From NCBI GenBank assembly GCA_002862125.1, contig PHSP01000003.1, forward strand, positions 1,672,418 through 1,736,417: a stretch of 64,000 nucleotides of DNA, written 5' to 3'. Of this stretch, positions 36,416-45,490 are shown one piece after another. Below the pieces are notes generated by a model. It was not told where the DNA came from and made no database searches. It was given only the letters and a program-made list of their open reading frames with translations. This DNA is from Methylobacter sp. KS41. GTDB lineage: Bacteria > Pseudomonadota > Gammaproteobacteria > Methylococcales > Methylomonadaceae. Both the position numbers and the translations under genes were made by a program. Positions within the stretch are counted from its first letter, which is position 1. Each line of letters begins with the position of its first letter.

Positions 36416-37369
36416 TTATAGTAGTACACCAGCGGCCAGTAATTGATCATGGAGTTCCTGCGTGCGCTCAGGTGGTAGCTGACCGTTCAGGAAAGACCGG
36501 ATTTCCTTGGGTTTGGCGATGAGTATGTCTGTCAGCAGCTTGATGTTGTAACCGTTACGTGTCATGCGTGCTTCCAAGCCCTCCAGATCAGGTGCCAGAA
36601 TATCTTTAATGGTGTCGGCATCGACCGGTTTTTGCCCGACTCGGAAGGCTTCCACGAAAGCACGCGTTAGGTACAGTTCGAACTGCAACGGTGTCGTCAA
36701 TTTCTCAGATAACAATGTCACGGCTGCTTCGGTTATTAAGGTTTCCAGTTTAGTTTCTGCCGCCGTAACTTGTTCGAGCAACCAGTACAGATACTTTTTC
36801 TTGTCGTGCCCGAAGCCGTTCAGTTCAAAAAATGCCGTCCGTGCGCCAATTTCCTCCATTGAGGCCCGAAGTAAGTCATTTTTGAGTTTCGGGTGTCCTG
36901 CCAAGACTATTGACAGTGTACCTTTACCGCTACGCACGATTTCCATTAAACGTTTCAGGGCTATCAAGGTCTTGGTTGGCAGTTGATGGGCGTCATCAAT
37001 GAACAACGCGACGGGCTTTTTCCTCTTGCGGATCAGGTCGCGCAACGCCCGTTCCCGCAACCCCACCACTTTAGGCATTGGGTCGTCCTTGTCGATGGCT
37101 AGCTCACTGAATAATGTCTGTACCAAAGTTGCCGGCGTTACCTGGCTAACATCCAACGCCAAGGAATTGGCAATCAAAATGGCTTTATCTTGTTCTAGCA
37201 AGTCCTGGATTTGTTGCAACATCGTCGTTTCGCCGGTGCCAACCATGCCTGCCAGTACAATGAGCTTGCTGTCCTTGATTGCCAGCTTGAGTTCGGTGAC
37301 AGCCTGTTGTAATTGGGTCGTTTCAAAATAGGCGATCTGGCCAATAGCTCGATACGATCCGCACGTCAT
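36416..37369 (-). CDS. TnsC/ExeA-like transposition ATPase with altered Walker A
   Basis: A 317-residue product from ATG 37369, which overlaps the transposase stop by 4 bp (ATGA); the frame reaches up to 37495. AAA+ features are ALFIDDAHQLPTKTLIALKRLME (Walker B and sensor region) and LSIVLAGHPKLKNDLL. The Walker A is GMVGTGETT (near residues 41-49), where the essential lysine of GKT is glutamate (codon GAA). That should weaken or abolish ATP binding. Such proteins choose targets and activate the partner transposase. The K-to-E change and the frameshifted neighbours suggest a decayed element. Confidence 0.75.
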   Translation of the reverse strand: MTCGSYRAIGQIAYFETTQLQQAVTELKLAIKDSKLIVLAGMVGTGETTMLQQIQDLLEQDKAILIANSLALDVSQVTPATLVQTLFSELAIDKDDPMPKVVGLRERALRDLIRKRKKPVALFIDDAHQLPTKTLIALKRLMEIVRSGKGTLSIVLAGHPKLKNDLLRASMEEIGARTAFFELNGFGHDKKKYLYWLLEQVTAAETKLETLITEAAVTLLSEKLTTPLQFELYLTRAFVEAFRVGQKPVDADTIKDILAPDLEGLEARMTRNGYNIKLLTDILIAKPKEIRSFLNGQLPPERTQELHDQLLAAGVLL

Positions 37370-38683
37370 TGCGCCGATGATTTTTTGAAAGCGTGATAGC
37401 GATTCAGCGGAATGGGCCCGCCAACCGGCAAGTAAGGGCCGAAGCGTTTTTCGCCGTGCTCGACAAACAACTCTTGGTCGAATAATCCCCAGCACAACAT
37501 GACGTCCTCACCGGCCAATTCAGAATCAACCTCATACGGTGTGCCGTCCACCGTTACGCGCGCATCTATTGCAACCTTGCGTCGCTCCGGTTTGCGGGCG
37601 AAGGTGCAAAAACGTTCCCAACTGCACATGGCTCGAATGCCGCCAGCGGGAAGGTTCTGCAACCAATCTTCGGTGCGTGAGTGCGGCTCAGACCGATGAT
37701 CCATTGCGTTGTAGCGAATCAGGAAATTCTGTAACCAGGCATTCGCTTCAATCTCATCGCGCGATTTCTGGAAGTGATACAAGGTTTCGTGTATCTCTTT
37801 CACTGTGCGGAACGGGCGCTCAACCTTGCCCTTAGAACGGGCGGTGGTGCGGCGGCCGTGCTTGCCGGCCGGCATGTGCGTGCGCACCTCAATGCCAAGG
37901 TAACGCATCACGCGCTGAAACAACTGGCTGCGTGCCACCGGCCCATTGTCCATGTAAATCAACAGTGGAATGCCTTGCAACGGAAAGTCAGGCGATGCTT
38001 TCGCCGCCATGGCGTTGAATAGAAACCGTAAAGCGGTTACGACATCCTCGCCGTAGACGCAGTGGTACTCCTGGTAAGCAACGCCGCTGCGATCATCAAC
38101 GACGGAAAATAGCATGAGGGTGGGCGCCTTCATATCCGGGCGTAGCCAAGAGGGCGCTTCGACTTGCTTGAGGTCCGATGGCGATAGATCGAATTGCCAG
38201 CAATCATTACTGTGCTCCGCTTGGAAACGCACCGCAGGCGGTGGCCGTCCAAGCGTTACGCGATCATAACCCCAGTGTTTGAGATAGCGATTAACCGTGG
38301 TCTTGTTGAGCGTACCGGCGGGGGCCTGGACATGTCCGTCGGGGGGTGTCGATACCGAACGTCTCGATTAGCCGGATCGACTCGGCGGTCGAAAGATGTC
38401 GGCCTTTCTTATTTGAGGTCCGCACTTTTATCGCGGCGATCAATTCACAGTAGTGCTCTAACTGTTCTGCCGGCAGCGCACGCGGCGAACCTCGATCAGC
38501 ACGGCGCAGAGCCTTGGGCCGGCATCGCTCCGCCAGCGCCCGGTACAAGGTCGGCTCGGAAACGCCAAATGCATGCGCTGTTTCCGCTATGAGCAAACGG
38601 CGTTCCTGACTGCGAGCCGACAGCATTGCCAACCGTCGGGCCAAATCGATCAAGATCTCAGCGGAAATGATCTTTCTGGGCAC
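37366..38683 (-). pseudogene. TnsB-like DDE (rve) transposase, frameshifted
   Basis: The 288-residue frame (37366-38232) encodes the catalytic and C-terminal part. It contains CWQFDLSPSDLK and LLIYMDNGPVARSQL (two DDE aspartates), then GKVERPFRTVKEIHE (the glutamate). The N-terminal DNA-binding part lies upstream in another frame, from GTG 38683 (PRKIISAEILIDLARR, with an HTH at HAFGVSEPTLYRAL). The two frames join in a run of six G (38341-38346 on the plus strand): removing one base restores a continuous protein of about 438 residues. So the gene is broken or the base run is a sequencing error. Confidence 0.75.
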
Positions 38684-38699
38684 AGGACAAGTCCCGGCT

Positions 38700-39292
38700 C
38701 TATCGAACCGCCCTCGATACGCCAACGGGTACGCCACGATGGCGGAGATAGGCGTATAAAGTGCTCTTGGAAATATGCAGGTGCTCGGCAATTTGCTGTG
38801 CGCTGAGCTTGCCTTCACGGTACAGCGTTTCGGCGGCGCAAGCGGTGGCTTGGGCTTGCTGCGGCAAGCCTTTTGGGCGCCCCCTGTGCGTCCACGAGCG
38901 CGGGTGGCGGAAAGACCGGCTTGGGTGCGCTCGCGAATCACATCACGTTCAAATTCAGCCAGGGAGGCGAAAAGATTAAACACCAAACGTCCTTGCGGCG
39001 TGGTCGTGTCAATTGGATCATTCAGGCTTTTGATACCAACATCCTGCTGTAACAGCAGATTGACGGTCTCAACCAAATGCTTGAGCGAACGCCCCAGTCG
39101 ATCCAGCTTCCAAACCACCACGATGTCGCCCGGCCGCACTTCGTCGAGGAGCTTGGCCAATATGGGCCGCTCGGTCGCCGCTCCGCTAATGACTTCCGTA
39201 TAAACCTTGCCGCATCCCACCGCCGTCAGCGCATCAACCTGAAGCGCAACAGTTTGATCTCGGGTGCTGACGCGAGCGTAACCAATATCCAT
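38700..39292 (-). pseudogene. Serine resolvase/invertase, frameshifted near the C-terminus
   Basis: The N-terminal catalytic domain is clear: MDIGYARVSTRDQ with nucleophile Ser9, VVVWKLDRLGRSLKHLVE and GRLVFNLFASLAEFERD. Such proteins resolve transposon cointegrates at a res site. Within the 5-C run at 38880-38884 (plus strand) the frame is off by one. Adding a base restores the normal tail GRPKGLPQAQATACAAETL and the HTH SAQQIAEHLHISKSTLYAYL, ending at TAG 38702-38700. As sequenced, the frame runs into the transposase N-terminus. A res-like region lies upstream (39293-39420). Confidence 0.8.
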
Positions 39293-39420
39293 AGATAGTT
39301 CTCGGAGCCTGATAATCGTTTATTATACTCATCACAGAACAGTAAATCGAACGCTGTTTCATCGAACCAGTATTCTGCACTGAAAATAGGCTGATTTCGA
39401 CGGAAAATGGCTTTGCTTCC
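39293..39420. promoter_or_regulatory. Putative res site and promoter region of the resolvase
   Basis: Between the resolvase start and the IS1182-type insertion is about 130 bp of AT-rich DNA with imperfect inverted repeats, such as TGATAATCGTTTATTATAC at about 39310-39328. Resolvase genes usually have their recombination site just upstream, so this is the likely res. No individual subsite could be proven. Confidence 0.4.
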
Positions 39421-39423
39421 GGC

Positions 39424-41219
39424 GTTCGACAAAACGATCGGATACTGTTGGCGAATTGGTCGCACCATCCCGGAGAACAAGAGTCCAAGGCTATTTATTA
39501 TTTGTTGCAGAGGTATTGCCATGTCTCTTCATCCTAGTCTTATCGAGCCGGTTCCTGAACAGACGGCTCAGATTGCACACGCCGCCTTTCCCAAGGGCTC
39601 CCCCTATCTGACCCTGCGGGACGAACTGGGCACTCTCTACCATGATAATGATTTTTCCTCGCTCTTTCCTGCCAGCGGCCAACCGGCGTTCTCACCGTGG
39701 CGTCTGGCACTCGTCACCATTCTCCAATTCCGCGAGAGTCTCCCGGACCGCCAGGCCGCCGAAGCTGTGCGCGGACGCATTGATTGGAAGTATTTGTTGG
39801 GCCTTGAGCTTTCAGATCCCGGCTTCGACTTTTCCATACTCAGCGAATTTCGCGACCGCCTCATCGCTGGGGAGGCCGAAATGCAATTGCTGGAGGGGCT
39901 TCTCGGCCAGTGCAGCCAGTTAGGGTTGCTGAAAGAGAGGGGTCGGCAGCGGACGGATTCGACCCATGTGCTGGCCTCGGTGCGGGTATTAGGCCGTTTG
40001 GAACTCGTTGGCGAGACCTTGCGCGCGGCACTCAATGAGATCGCCAGCATTGAGCCAGAATGGCTGCACAGCGTGGCACCGAAAGCCTGGTATGAACGGT
40101 ATAGCCGACGCATAGAAGACCGCCGCTTGCCCAAGACTGACCAGAAACGTGAGAGTTATGCCCAGACCATCGGCGAGGACGGGTTTGCACTACTGGATTT
40201 GGTCGAATCAGCGGAAGCACCGTCACAGCTGAGCCAATTGCAGCAAGTGGCGGTTCTGCGCACCGCATGGGCCCGCCACTACGTAAGAGAAGAGCCGCCC
40301 GCCGGCGGTCCGCCCAGTGTGCGCTTCAAAACCGACCATGAAGTATCCCAGGCCGAAGAAAAAGTGGAGTCGCCTTACGATCCCGAGGCCCGCTACCGCA
40401 GCAAAAGCGGCATGAACTGGACCGGTTACATGGTTCACATAAGCGAAACCTGCGACGAGGACAACGTTCACCTGATTACACATGTGCATACCACCCCCGC
40501 CGACGTCCACGAAGCGATGTGCACCGAATCCATCCACAAGGCCCTGGTTGACAAGGGCCTCTCGCCACGCGAGCACTTGGTGGATTCTGCGTATGTGTCT
40601 GCGGAACTCTTGGTCAGCAGTCAAGTTCATTACGGCATTGATCTGGTCGGACCCGGCCGCGTAAATGTTACGTGGCAAACTAAAGTAGAGGGTGGCTACA
40701 CAGGCGAGCAGTTTATGATCGATTGGGAACAACGCGTAGCCCACTGCCCTCAGGGCATAGCATCGGCGTATTGGCGAGACCATACCAACGCAGAGGAAAA
40801 TCCGTACCACCTGGTCTACTTTCCGAAGGCGACGTGCCTGGCTTGCCAAGCCCGAGAGCTTTGCACTCGGGCTAAACAGCAACCTCGCCGCTTATACCTG
40901 CATCCACAGCCAGAATATGAAGCCTTACATGCGGCCCGACAACGTTTAAATAGTGAAGAGGGCAAGCGACTCTATGCGAAACGCTGTGGAGTTGAGGGCT
41001 CCCTATCGCAAGGCGTCCGATCTTTCGGGGTACGCCGCACACGTTACCGTAAGTTGGCGAAAACCCATTTACAGCAGGTCGTATCGGCCGTCGCCATTAA
41101 TCTTGATCGGATCGCCGCATGGTTAACGAATAGGCCGTTGGCTGCTACACGAACCTCGCGCTTTGCGGCACTGGCCGCCTAAACCAATTCGCCAACAGTA
41201 TCCGATCGTTTTGTCGAAC
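39424..41219 (+). mobile_element. IS1182-family insertion sequence
   Basis: The element is bounded by perfect 37-bp inverted repeats. The left one begins GTTCGACAAAACGATCGGAT at 39424 and ends at 39460. Its reverse complement occupies 41183-41219. It contains one large transposase gene. It sits inside the larger transposon, separating the resolvase and its putative res region from the toxin-antitoxin genes. I saw no obvious target-site duplication. Intact ends and an open gene suggest a recent insertion. Confidence 0.85.
39521..41182 (+). CDS. IS1182-family transposase
   Basis: A 553-residue transposase from ATG 39521 (MSLHPSLIEPVPEQTAQIAH), though the frame opens earlier at 39407 through the IS end. 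Family features are FSPWRLALVTILQFRESLPDRQ, then GRIDWKYLLGLELSDPGFDFS (N-terminal domain), RQRTDSTHVLASVR (catalytic region) and a cysteine-containing segment, CLACQARELCTR. The last codons run up to the right inverted repeat. The gene looks complete. Confidence 0.88.
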   Translation: MSLHPSLIEPVPEQTAQIAHAAFPKGSPYLTLRDELGTLYHDNDFSSLFPASGQPAFSPWRLALVTILQFRESLPDRQAAEAVRGRIDWKYLLGLELSDPGFDFSILSEFRDRLIAGEAEMQLLEGLLGQCSQLGLLKERGRQRTDSTHVLASVRVLGRLELVGETLRAALNEIASIEPEWLHSVAPKAWYERYSRRIEDRRLPKTDQKRESYAQTIGEDGFALLDLVESAEAPSQLSQLQQVAVLRTAWARHYVREEPPAGGPPSVRFKTDHEVSQAEEKVESPYDPEARYRSKSGMNWTGYMVHISETCDEDNVHLITHVHTTPADVHEAMCTESIHKALVDKGLSPREHLVDSAYVSAELLVSSQVHYGIDLVGPGRVNVTWQTKVEGGYTGEQFMIDWEQRVAHCPQGIASAYWRDHTNAEENPYHLVYFPKATCLACQARELCTRAKQQPRRLYLHPQPEYEALHAARQRLNSEEGKRLYAKRCGVEGSLSQGVRSFGVRRTRYRKLAKTHLQQVVSAVAINLDRIAAWLTNRPLAATRTSRFAALAA

Positions 41220-41262
41220 CAATAAATTTAAAGAAATGACGTGACTATTAAAAGTCGTCAAA

Positions 41263-41292
41263 TTGACGTACAATATTAGCTAATATGATGAA
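41263..41292 (+). promoter_or_regulatory. Promoter and operator palindrome of the toxin-antitoxin pair
   Basis: TTGACG lies at about 41263-41268, with TATGAT 15 bp downstream as a possible -10. Across this spacer lies the perfect 14-bp palindrome ATATTAGCTAATAT (41273-41286). Antitoxins of the ribbon-helix-helix type repress their own operons at such palindromes, so autoregulation is likely. Confidence 0.5.
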
Positions 41293-41313
41293 CATGACCC
41301 ATGAGGTTCCGCC

Positions 41314-41616
41314 ATGCCCAGTAAGAAAGTGCAGTTAGCACAAAACCCTGTACACAAGGAAAGGCTCGGTTTTCGTCTGGATGAACAGACGAAGGACTTG
41401 ATCGAACGCGCAGCCCATCTGGAATCACGAAAACTGACTGACTTTTGTGTAGCGGCACTTACCGATGCTGCACGACGAACCATTGCGGAGCATGAAACAC
41501 TTATCCTTTCCGATCTTGACCGAAAGGTATTTTTCGATACGCTCATGAGCCCACCACAAGCAAGTGAACGACTTGTTCACGCACTGGCCGAGCACAAGCG
41601 GCGGATTATTTCATAA
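41314..41616 (+). CDS. tacA: DUF1778 antitoxin (TacA-like)
   Basis: The 100-residue protein is a DUF1778 ribbon-helix-helix antitoxin. KERLGFRLDEQTKDLIERAAHLESRKLTDFCVAAL forms the DNA-binding half, and the C-terminal region around LSDLDRKVFFDTLMSPPQASERL would wrap the toxin. It is immediately followed by the GNAT toxin gene (TAA then ATG). It is cargo of the transposon and may stabilise it. Confidence 0.9.
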   Translation: MPSKKVQLAQNPVHKERLGFRLDEQTKDLIERAAHLESRKLTDFCVAALTDAARRTIAEHETLILSDLDRKVFFDTLMSPPQASERLVHALAEHKRRIIS

Positions 41617-42141
41617 ATGACTGAGGCGATATCGCCAGACTTAAAAATCGAACCATTCGGTTTCCATCACAATCGCGCTGGCTTTGCCTGCGGCGTCGAA
41701 AGCCTGGACCGCTATTTCAAAACGCAAGCCAATCAGGATGTGAAGCGCAAAATCAACGGCGTATTCGTTCTTGTCGATCCGCGCGAACCGACTGAAGTAC
41801 TCGGTTACTACACCTTGTGTGCAACCGCGCTCGTGCAAGGGGGCGTACCAGCAGCTGCCCGCAAGCACGTCCCACGCTATCCTTTAGTCAGTGCAACCCT
41901 CATGGGCCGTCTGGCCGTCGCAGGCCACCAACAAAGACAGGGGTTGGGCGCACTGTTGCTCGCGGATGCGGTGAAGCGGGCTTATGTGAGTGCCAGTTCT
42001 ATTGGATCTTCCATGCTCATCGTAGACGCCATCAGCGAGCAGGCTGCTGCCTTCTACGAGGCTAATGGCTTTGTTCGCTTACCAGATTCTCTTCGACTGA
42101 TACTGCCAATGCAAGCGATTGCAAAGCTGGTGGAGTCGTAA
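41617..42141 (+). CDS. tacT: GNAT acetyltransferase toxin (TacT-like)
   Basis: The 174-residue GNAT protein of the TacT/AtaT type acetylates aminoacyl-tRNA and stops translation when not bound by its antitoxin. CGVESLDRYFKTQANQDVKRK marks this subfamily at the N-terminus. The acetyl-CoA-binding segment is LMGRLAVAGHQQRQGLGALLLADA, followed by SEQAAAFYEANGFVRLPDS. The start directly follows the antitoxin stop. No defects are seen. Confidence 0.9.
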   Translation: MTEAISPDLKIEPFGFHHNRAGFACGVESLDRYFKTQANQDVKRKINGVFVLVDPREPTEVLGYYTLCATALVQGGVPAAARKHVPRYPLVSATLMGRLAVAGHQQRQGLGALLLADAVKRAYVSASSIGSSMLIVDAISEQAAAFYEANGFVRLPDSLRLILPMQAIAKLVES

Positions 42142-42209
42142 TCGCCAATAGTGCCCATTTTTGAGCCGGAGCCACTCCAAGGGAGCCGCTGGCGTGCCCA
42201 CACGGCTCC

Positions 42210-42280
42210 ATTCTCAGTTAATGTGGTCTCGAAAAACCGATGTAATGGGTTCCTGTGATTTATATTATCGGGCCGCTACA
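42210..42280 (-). repeat. Right inverted end of the transposon
   Basis: This is the inverted copy of the left terminus: one 18-bp repeat (42210-42227), then the match to the left end down to ACA at 42280. It differs from the left end at only a few positions. It has one repeat against four at the left end. Confidence 0.75.
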
Positions 42281-42314
42281 ACTACATTTTGGTTTTTAAA
42301 AGAGGGTATGGACT

Positions 42315-42386
42315 ATGTATGTAACAAACGTCAGAAATTTAAAATGCAATCTCTCAGAAGCCCTTAGACACGCCGAACTAGAACCG
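42315..42386 (+). pseudogene. Phd-like antitoxin N-terminal remnant
   Basis: About 24 codons read MYVTNVRNLKCNLSEALRHA, resembling the start of Phd/YefM-type antitoxins (M-x-V-T-N-V-R-x-L-K-x-N-x-S-E-A-L-R-x-A). After ELEP the similarity stops and no antitoxin body or toxin gene follows. It was probably truncated by rearrangement at the transposon's edge. The alternative is a chance resemblance. Confidence 0.4.
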
Positions 42387-42544
42387 AAGAAAGGGAGTCG
42401 AATGAATACCTTGCTTCTATTTAGTTTGGTAATGACGGGTTGCCGGACAGCATGGCAACCCATCGTAAGCGACTTATCCGCTGGAACCGAAGCGACAGTA
42501 CGGGATATACGAAAAGTGCGCCGGAACTGATTTCGGTCTGAAGA

Positions 42545-43801
42545 TCACTCCCCCTTGGCGCGTTCGATGACCACCCAACCATCTTTGACCACTAGTCGCG
42601 GGAATTCTAGTTCTTTGAAGTTCACCCGCACGTCGCTACCAATCACGATTAGGTCGGCCGGCGCGCCGGGCACGATCTGGCCGAGCGGTTCGAGACCAAG
42701 GTATTTTCCGCCTTCGCTGGTCGCCTTGGCCAGTGACTGAGTGAGCGCGGACAAGAAATCTTCTTTGCTGTCAAGGCCGATATGTAATCCCATATGGATT
42801 TCCTGAGCGTCGATCCCGTGCGGGATATCCGGGTGACCCATATCAGTCGAGTAGAACAGCTTAGCACCCGACGCCGCCAAAGCTGCGGCGTTGTCGAGCG
42901 CACCACTGCACTTGATCTCGGTATCGATGGTGCCGTCGATAGCTATCCCTTTAGAACCGTCGTACAACGGCAGAGTCCCGGCATCCGAAATTACGTCGGC
43001 ATCCAGAGTGTCACAAGGTGTGTGGGCCCATTCGTCTACGCCGGCTTTGAGCGCCCGCCGCGCACTGTCTGAGTTTCCGAGATAGGCTGTCACCCGCACA
43101 TTATGTTTGTTGTGGGCCTGGTCAACGATGGCGTTGAGCTCGTCATCGCTCAGCGTCGCCCAGGGAGCCGGCAAGCTCGCTTCATGCCAGCCCCATGGCG
43201 CTCCGAATTCCCCGCCTAGTTCCAGAGATACTGCAATAACGCTGGCGCCTTGGGAAACAAGCGAGTCCACCTTCGCCCGCACGTTATCAACCCCAGTCAC
43301 CTCTACGCCAGAGCCGGGGAATACGACGTTGGGATAGCCGCCCGGAGCCTGGAGGATCGGCCCTGAGAGGAATTGGCGCAGCTGGTACGGTTTATTGGTA
43401 GCGGCCGGGGTTAGGGGTTCCGGTGACCCCAGATCGCGCGCCGTGGTCACACCGTGTTCCAGCATCCGTAGCGGCGGCACCGCGTTTAGGAGGTGGTGGG
43501 TGTGCATGTCGATGAATCCCGGCAGTATTGTTCCACCGGGTACATTCACAATGCGGGCGCCATGAGCTTTGATCTGGCTGGCCGGCGCCACCTGGACAAT
43601 CTTCCCGTCTTGCACGAGGACGGCTTGTCCGGTTAGGAATTGGGTTCCGTCAAACAGCGTATCCGCCTTGATTAGCAACGGCTGGCGTAAATGCACGTTG
43701 CCGGTATTAGCGTCGGCAATAGCCTGCTGGGCGACGGGGCCGCCAACTATTGCAACTGCAAACGCCGTGAACGTAATGTAGCGTAGTGTTCGCGATGTCA
43801 T
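42545..43801 (-). CDS. Secreted amidohydrolase (metal-dependent hydrolase)
   Basis: The 418-residue protein begins with a signal peptide (MTSRTLRYITFTAFAVAIVG, cleaved near AIADA), so it should be periplasmic or exported. It is an amidohydrolase of the imidazolonepropionase-like group. The metal site is LPGFIDMHTHHLLN, with more conserved positions in AYLGNS, the acidic SLELGGEFGAPWGWHEA and STDMGHPDIPHG. The C-terminal beta domain is GAPADLIVIGSDVRVNF. The substrate is unknown. It is divergent from the AraC gene, which may regulate it. Confidence 0.82.
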   Translation of the reverse strand: MTSRTLRYITFTAFAVAIVGGPVAQQAIADANTGNVHLRQPLLIKADTLFDGTQFLTGQAVLVQDGKIVQVAPASQIKAHGARIVNVPGGTILPGFIDMHTHHLLNAVPPLRMLEHGVTTARDLGSPEPLTPAATNKPYQLRQFLSGPILQAPGGYPNVVFPGSGVEVTGVDNVRAKVDSLVSQGASVIAVSLELGGEFGAPWGWHEASLPAPWATLSDDELNAIVDQAHNKHNVRVTAYLGNSDSARRALKAGVDEWAHTPCDTLDADVISDAGTLPLYDGSKGIAIDGTIDTEIKCSGALDNAAALAASGAKLFYSTDMGHPDIPHGIDAQEIHMGLHIGLDSKEDFLSALTQSLAKATSEGGKYLGLEPLGQIVPGAPADLIVIGSDVRVNFKELEFPRLVVKDGWVVIERAKGE

Positions 43802-44210
43802 AATAATTCTCTCTTATTTTCGATCAAGGATGAAAAGGAGCAAAGAATCCGCTTTGCGGCTCTCTGCAGAGGTTGGTATAAATTTCTACATGCAAATTAC
43901 TGATATGAATTCAGATCATCAGATTGGCGTCTCCTAAAGTTAGATAAATATCTGTCGATAATACCCGGCAAGAGGGTTTGTTTTTCTACGCATTCATATG
44001 GCAAAGGTATTATTTCTTATGCCAAACGTATTGCTGCGTGATATGCCGTACTTTTTCTTATAAAGGTGTGTGATATGGCGCGCTATTGCGAAGTGTTTTT
44101 CATTTTTATCGAAAAAAATCCTTAACCTCCTTAAAATTATCGACTAACAAATCAAGGCGCGATTCATGCTCATAAGTTGGATAGTTCTATAGCAAAAGAA
44201 AGAGACGGTT
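43802..44210. other. Intergenic region between divergent amidohydrolase and AraC genes
   Basis: About 410 bp of AT-rich DNA contain no reading frame I believe in. This length and the divergent layout are usual for an AraC-type regulator and a target gene, so regulator-binding sites are plausible. I could not single out a clean promoter or repeat. Confidence 0.4.
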
Positions 44211-45191
44211 ATGAGAGAAACACAACTAGAAACAGCGAAACGCTGGAGTATAAGAGCTGATGATTTGCCTTTGCAGTTTCATAGGCAAAAGAATTGTCTG
44301 TGTCAGGTGTTACCTGAAGAAGCGGGGGCTGGCTACTCTAATTTATTTCAACTAGATAAAGGCCTGAGCTACATTGAGACACTCTACACACCCTCGAAAG
44401 ATTTGGCGGTCTTGAGCCGCATAGAAAGTCAGGAGCCACGAATGGTGGTTACGCTTGGCTTAAAGGGATGCTCCCGTTTTTCAGGCAATCAGGGGGATGA
44501 GGTTGTTTTTAATGAAGGTTATACTTCTATAACAGCATTCGATTCAAGCATTGGCGAACGACACTACGAAGGCAAGAAACCACTCACGCAACTGCGCCTT
44601 TCCTTGGATAAAAAATGGTTTGACAGATATTTTGGCGAAAATAAATTTATGCAATTGTTCAATAAAGGCGGCATTCAACAATTAAGTAGTCAACCCATCT
44701 CTCATCAGGGAATAATTGCTGCACAGCATTTATTGACTTGTGCTGTTTCAAGCGAGGTAAGACAGCTATTTATGCATGGTCAGGTCATGTCCTTATTAGC
44801 TGCGGAATTAAGTCATCTTTTCGAGAAAAAATCTGAAAATTCAGGGAAATTCTCTCAAAAAGACCGGGAAATAGCGAAGTTGGCACGCGATATTTTATTC
44901 CATGAATTCAAGAATCCTCCCTCTGTAGAAGGGTTATCAAAGCGCGCCGGGACAAATCCATTTAAATTAAAAAAATTATTTCACCATTTTTACAACAACA
45001 CGCCTTATGGTTTATTATTCGAAATCAGAATGAACAAGGCCTATCACTTACTGGAGTCCACCCGTTGCCACGTGAATGTTGCAGCCGATCTTGTTGGCTA
45101 CAGCCATGCAAGCAATTTTAGCGCTGCATTTATCAAACATTTCGGTGTTTTACCCAAGGCTATTTCTAAAGATACTGAATCCAGGCTGTAA
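44211..45191 (+). CDS. AraC-family transcriptional regulator
   Basis: A 326-residue protein. The C-terminal third has the double helix-turn-helix of AraC regulators: PSVEGLSKRAGTNPFKLKKLFHHFYNNTPYGLLFEIRM, then VNVAADLVGYSHASNFSAAFIKHFGVLPKAI. The N-terminal part may sense a ligand, but the ligand is not evident. This architecture is seen in PchR-like regulators. It is divergent from the amidohydrolase and upstream of dhaL, on the same strand as dhaL but about 300 bp away. Confidence 0.85.
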   Translation: MRETQLETAKRWSIRADDLPLQFHRQKNCLCQVLPEEAGAGYSNLFQLDKGLSYIETLYTPSKDLAVLSRIESQEPRMVVTLGLKGCSRFSGNQGDEVVFNEGYTSITAFDSSIGERHYEGKKPLTQLRLSLDKKWFDRYFGENKFMQLFNKGGIQQLSSQPISHQGIIAAQHLLTCAVSSEVRQLFMHGQVMSLLAAELSHLFEKKSENSGKFSQKDREIAKLARDILFHEFKNPPSVEGLSKRAGTNPFKLKKLFHHFYNNTPYGLLFEIRMNKAYHLLESTRCHVNVAADLVGYSHASNFSAAFIKHFGVLPKAISKDTESRL

Positions 45192-45490
45192 CAAGCGGTC
45201 CGGATTTAAACTTAGTGGAATTCGAGATAACGACAGTAGGAACTTACCACATTCAGCATATCGGGTTGATTACGATTTCTGCTATACAGCTCGCATTCAC
45301 AGAGGTTCTGTTGCAAAGTTTTCAGGTCAAGGGATAGTTTGTAATTTCTGGTGACTGAACGAATCGATGATCAATTTTAACAGCGGAAATTTTCCATCAG
45401 TGTTGTAGGAGTTTTGTTTTTCTGTCGCCTTTTTTTATTTTGAGAGTTATTCTTAATCGTCTTCGAATACTTTTTAAATTGGAAATTGCC

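Larger units (their letters stand above)
36222..42280. mobile_element. Tn7/Tn552-superfamily-like transposon, degenerate
   Basis: Near-identical inverted ends define the element. From 36222 inward the sequence is TGTGGCGGCCCGATAATATA and continues to the first 18-bp repeat. The right end (42280 backwards) begins TGTAGCGGCCCGATAATATA and matches for about 70 bp with a few mismatches. Ends starting with TGT and multiple internal repeats are typical of transposons moved by a TnsB-like DDE transposase plus a TnsC-like ATPase. Inside are an ATPase, a transposase, a serine resolvase, a later IS1182-type insertion and a toxin-antitoxin pair. I found no target-site duplication. Both recombinase genes are frameshifted. 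Confidence 0.75.

Noticed and set aside
36217..42285. Target-site duplication of the transposon
   Set aside because: Flanking 5-bp sequences (TTACC left, ACTAC right) do not match, so no duplication could be claimed.
45076..45354. 92-codon plus-strand frame overlapping the AraC gene end
   Set aside because: It is out of frame with the AraC gene, shows no family features and is most likely spurious.
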